Part shown: positions 62,670-64,000 of the stretch, one piece after another
Position numbering within the stretch: position 1 is the stretch's first letter
Layout: the number at the start of each line of letters is the position of its first letter
Assembly (NCBI RefSeq): GCF_001426585.1
Contig: NZ_LMEI01000010.1
Location: 383,429-447,428, forward strand
Direction: 5' to 3'
DNA: 64,000 bases
From: Streptomyces sp. Root431
GTDB lineage: Bacteria > Actinomycetota > Actinomycetes > Streptomycetales > Streptomycetaceae
Translations under genes and position numbers: made by a program
The notes under the pieces: model-generated
Database searches by the model: none
What the model was told of the DNA's origin: nothing
The model's input: only the letters and a program-made list of their open reading frames with translations

Positions 62670-63677
62670 ATGGACCTCGACGTCTACGTCACCGCCCACC
62701 GCGCCGAGTGGGAACGCCTGGACCTCCTCCTGCGCAAGGGCGGCAGACTCACCGGCGCCGAAGCCGACGAACTCGTCTCCCTCTACCAGCGCACGGCCAC
62801 GCACCTCTCCCTCGTCCAGTCCACCGCCCCGGACCCCCAGCTCACGGCCCGCCTGACCCAGCTCGTCGCCCGGGCCCGCGCCACCGTCACCGGCACCCGC
62901 CGCTCCTCCTGGCGCGACGCCACCCGCTTCCTCACCGCCGGCTTCCCCGCGGCCGTCTACCGCTCCCGCCACTGGTGGGCCCCCACGGCGCTCCTCTCCA
63001 CCCTGCTGGCCGTCCTCATCGGCTGGTGGATCGGTACGCACCCGGAAGTCCAGGCCTCGATCGGCGCCCCCAGCGAACTCCGCGAGATGACCCGCCCGGG
63101 CGGCCAGTACGAGACGTACTACTCCAGCCACCCCGCGGCGTCCTTCGCTGCCCAGGTCTGGACGAACAACGCCCAGGCCGCCGCCATGTGCCTGGTCCTC
63201 GGCGCGTTCCTGGGCATCCCGGTCCTCTGGATCCTCTTCCTCAACATGCTCAACCTGGGCGTCGGCATCGGCCTCATGTCCGCAGCCGGCCGCCTCGACG
63301 TCTTCCTGGGCCTGATCCTTCCCCACGGCCTGCTCGAACTGACGGCGGTCTTCGTCGCCGCCGGCACGGGCCTCCGCCTCGGCTGGACGGTCATCGACCC
63401 CGGCCCCACCACCCGCCGCGCCGCCCTGGCGGAGCAAGGACGCGCGGCCGTCGGCATGGCGATCGGCCTGGCTCTCGTCCTCTTCGTCTCGGGCCTCATC
63501 GAAGGCTTCGTCACCCCCTCGGGCCTGCCCACCTGGGCCCGCATCGCCATCGGCATCGCCGCTGAGCTGGCCTTTCTCGCCTACGTCTACGTCCTCGGCC
63601 GCCGCGCCTCCCGAACCGGCACCACGGGCGACCTCGACGAACCCGACCGCAGCGCCTCCCTCCCCACCGCAGCCTGA
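62670..63677 (+). CDS. SpoIIM-like (DUF95) membrane protein
   Basis: A 335-residue protein with an N-terminal cytoplasmic helical region (about 1-95) and five or six spans. NNAQAAAMCLVLGAFLGIPVLWILFLNMLNLG (residues about 165-195 in part) and LPHGLLELTAVFVAAGTGLRLG match the SpoIIM/DUF95 family, whose Bacillus member acts in engulfment; actinobacterial members are widespread and not necessarily sporulation-specific. ATG 62670 follows GGAGCAGC. It is the last gene before the rRNA promoter array. Confidence 0.86.
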   Translation: MDLDVYVTAHRAEWERLDLLLRKGGRLTGAEADELVSLYQRTATHLSLVQSTAPDPQLTARLTQLVARARATVTGTRRSSWRDATRFLTAGFPAAVYRSRHWWAPTALLSTLLAVLIGWWIGTHPEVQASIGAPSELREMTRPGGQYETYYSSHPAASFAAQVWTNNAQAAAMCLVLGAFLGIPVLWILFLNMLNLGVGIGLMSAAGRLDVFLGLILPHGLLELTAVFVAAGTGLRLGWTVIDPGPTTRRAALAEQGRAAVGMAIGLALVLFVSGLIEGFVTPSGLPTWARIAIGIAAELAFLAYVYVLGRRASRTGTTGDLDEPDRSASLPTAA

Positions 63678-63730
63678 TGTGCGGACACCCCCTCTGACCT
63701 GCTAGCCTCCTCCGGTGCCCACAAAAGCCG

Positions 63731-63759
63731 TTGACACGGTGGCCGTGGGGAGGTAGATT
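63731..63759 (+). promoter_or_regulatory. rRNA operon promoter 1
   Basis: TTGACA (63731-63736), a 17-base spacer and TAGATT (63754-63759): the strongest consensus match in the window and the first of a tandem set. Confidence 0.8.
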
Positions 63760-63777
63760 CAAACGGTTGCCTGGAAC

Positions 63778-63806
63778 TGGACAGTTCGGCAGCAATCAAG
63801 TAGAGT
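63778..63806 (+). promoter_or_regulatory. rRNA operon promoter 2
   Basis: TGGACA (63778-63783), a 17-base spacer and TAGAGT (63801-63806). Confidence 0.7.
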
Positions 63807-63879
63807 CTTAATCACTCCGGTCGGGAATTCTTTCCACGGAGTCATCCCGATTCTCATTCGAATCACGAAAGCCGCCGAT

Positions 63880-63908
63880 TAGGTCGGCCGAAATGATTCT
63901 GATAAAGT
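63880..63908 (+). promoter_or_regulatory. rRNA operon promoter 3
   Basis: -10-like TAAAGT (63903-63908) inside TCTGATAAAGTCGGAA, a form typical of Streptomyces rrn promoters, with a poor -35 (TAGGTC at 63880-63885). Confidence 0.65.
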
Positions 63909-63963
63909 CGGAACCGCCGAAAGGCCCCCGGAGTGAAAACAAAAGGGACCGGAAAGCACCGAG

Positions 63964-63992
63964 GAAATCGGATCGAAAAGATCTGATAGAGT
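63964..63992 (+). promoter_or_regulatory. rRNA operon promoter 4
   Basis: TAGAGT (63987-63992) inside ATCTGATAGAGTCGGAAACG, a near copy of promoter 3 and close to the known S. coelicolor rrn promoters. No good -35 is seen at the expected distance. The 16S rRNA gene should lie within a few hundred bases after the window end. Confidence 0.7.
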
Positions 63993-64000
63993 CGGAAACG

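Overview
The window is GC-rich throughout, with third-position G/C codon use, frequent GTG/TTG starts and many ATGA/GTGA stop-start overlaps. Together with a textbook WhiB, a SigB-family sigma factor with its partner-switching proteins, a coenzyme F420 gene pair and a tandem rRNA-type promoter array, this points to the chromosome of a Streptomyces species. From memory the gene order matches the ahcY-to-sigI part of the S. coelicolor core chromosome. There is no prophage, CRISPR array or large biosynthetic gene cluster; the only mobile-element gene is one stand-alone TnpB.

Layout: (1) 1-9489 is a polysaccharide locus: GT2 glycosyltransferase, NodB deacetylase, a large membrane protein, a small membrane protein and a membrane-anchored GH26-like hydrolase, facing a flippase-type protein and a DegT/DnrJ-type aminotransferase on the other strand. 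(2) 9705-11719 is a partner-switching stress module (sigma factor, with divergent anti-anti-sigma and anti-sigma genes). (3) 11849-13175 is TnpB with a hairpin right end. (4) 13272-17441 is a four-gene, stop-start-overlapping operon for exported proteins; the first and last carry LPKTG and LAETG sortase motifs and share one repeated domain. (5) 17519-26085 holds a peptide transporter, a two-component system, a GtrA protein, purK-purE, an M19 dipeptidase and a degenerate M19-like paralogue.

(6) 26154-42617 is a cell-envelope block: UDP-glucose dehydrogenase, five LCP (LytR-CpsA-Psr) proteins, a second GT2, a TIGR03089 protein, a PGRP-type amidase, a mannose-1-phosphate guanylyltransferase and an HhH-GPD DNA glycosylase, with a thioesterase among them. 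(7) 42627-58024 holds F420 genes fbiB and fbiA, a cysteine dioxygenase-like cupin, whiB, a giant membrane glycosyltransferase, a DUF5719 protein, a metallopeptidase-like protein, a DUF3499 protein, manB, a Trm112-like protein, a TobH-like SIS protein and manA. manA, manB and the guanylyltransferase can together convert fructose-6-phosphate to GDP-mannose. (8) 58105-63677 holds a CDF cation transporter, ahcY, a hypothetical protein, an RDD membrane protein and a SpoIIM-like protein. The last 300 bases are the promoter array of an rRNA operon whose 16S gene lies beyond the window.

Sugar-nucleotide supply (ugd, manA/B, guanylyltransferase), glycosyltransferases, export and LCP ligases suggest that much of the window serves cell-wall glycopolymer assembly. 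Convergent gene pairs are separated by long perfect hairpins, and several leaders or intergenic intervals carry unusual structure: helically phased TGACGC repeats, a 25-bp tandem hairpin array, alternative hairpins before ahcY and C-rich leaders before manA and the TobH-like gene.
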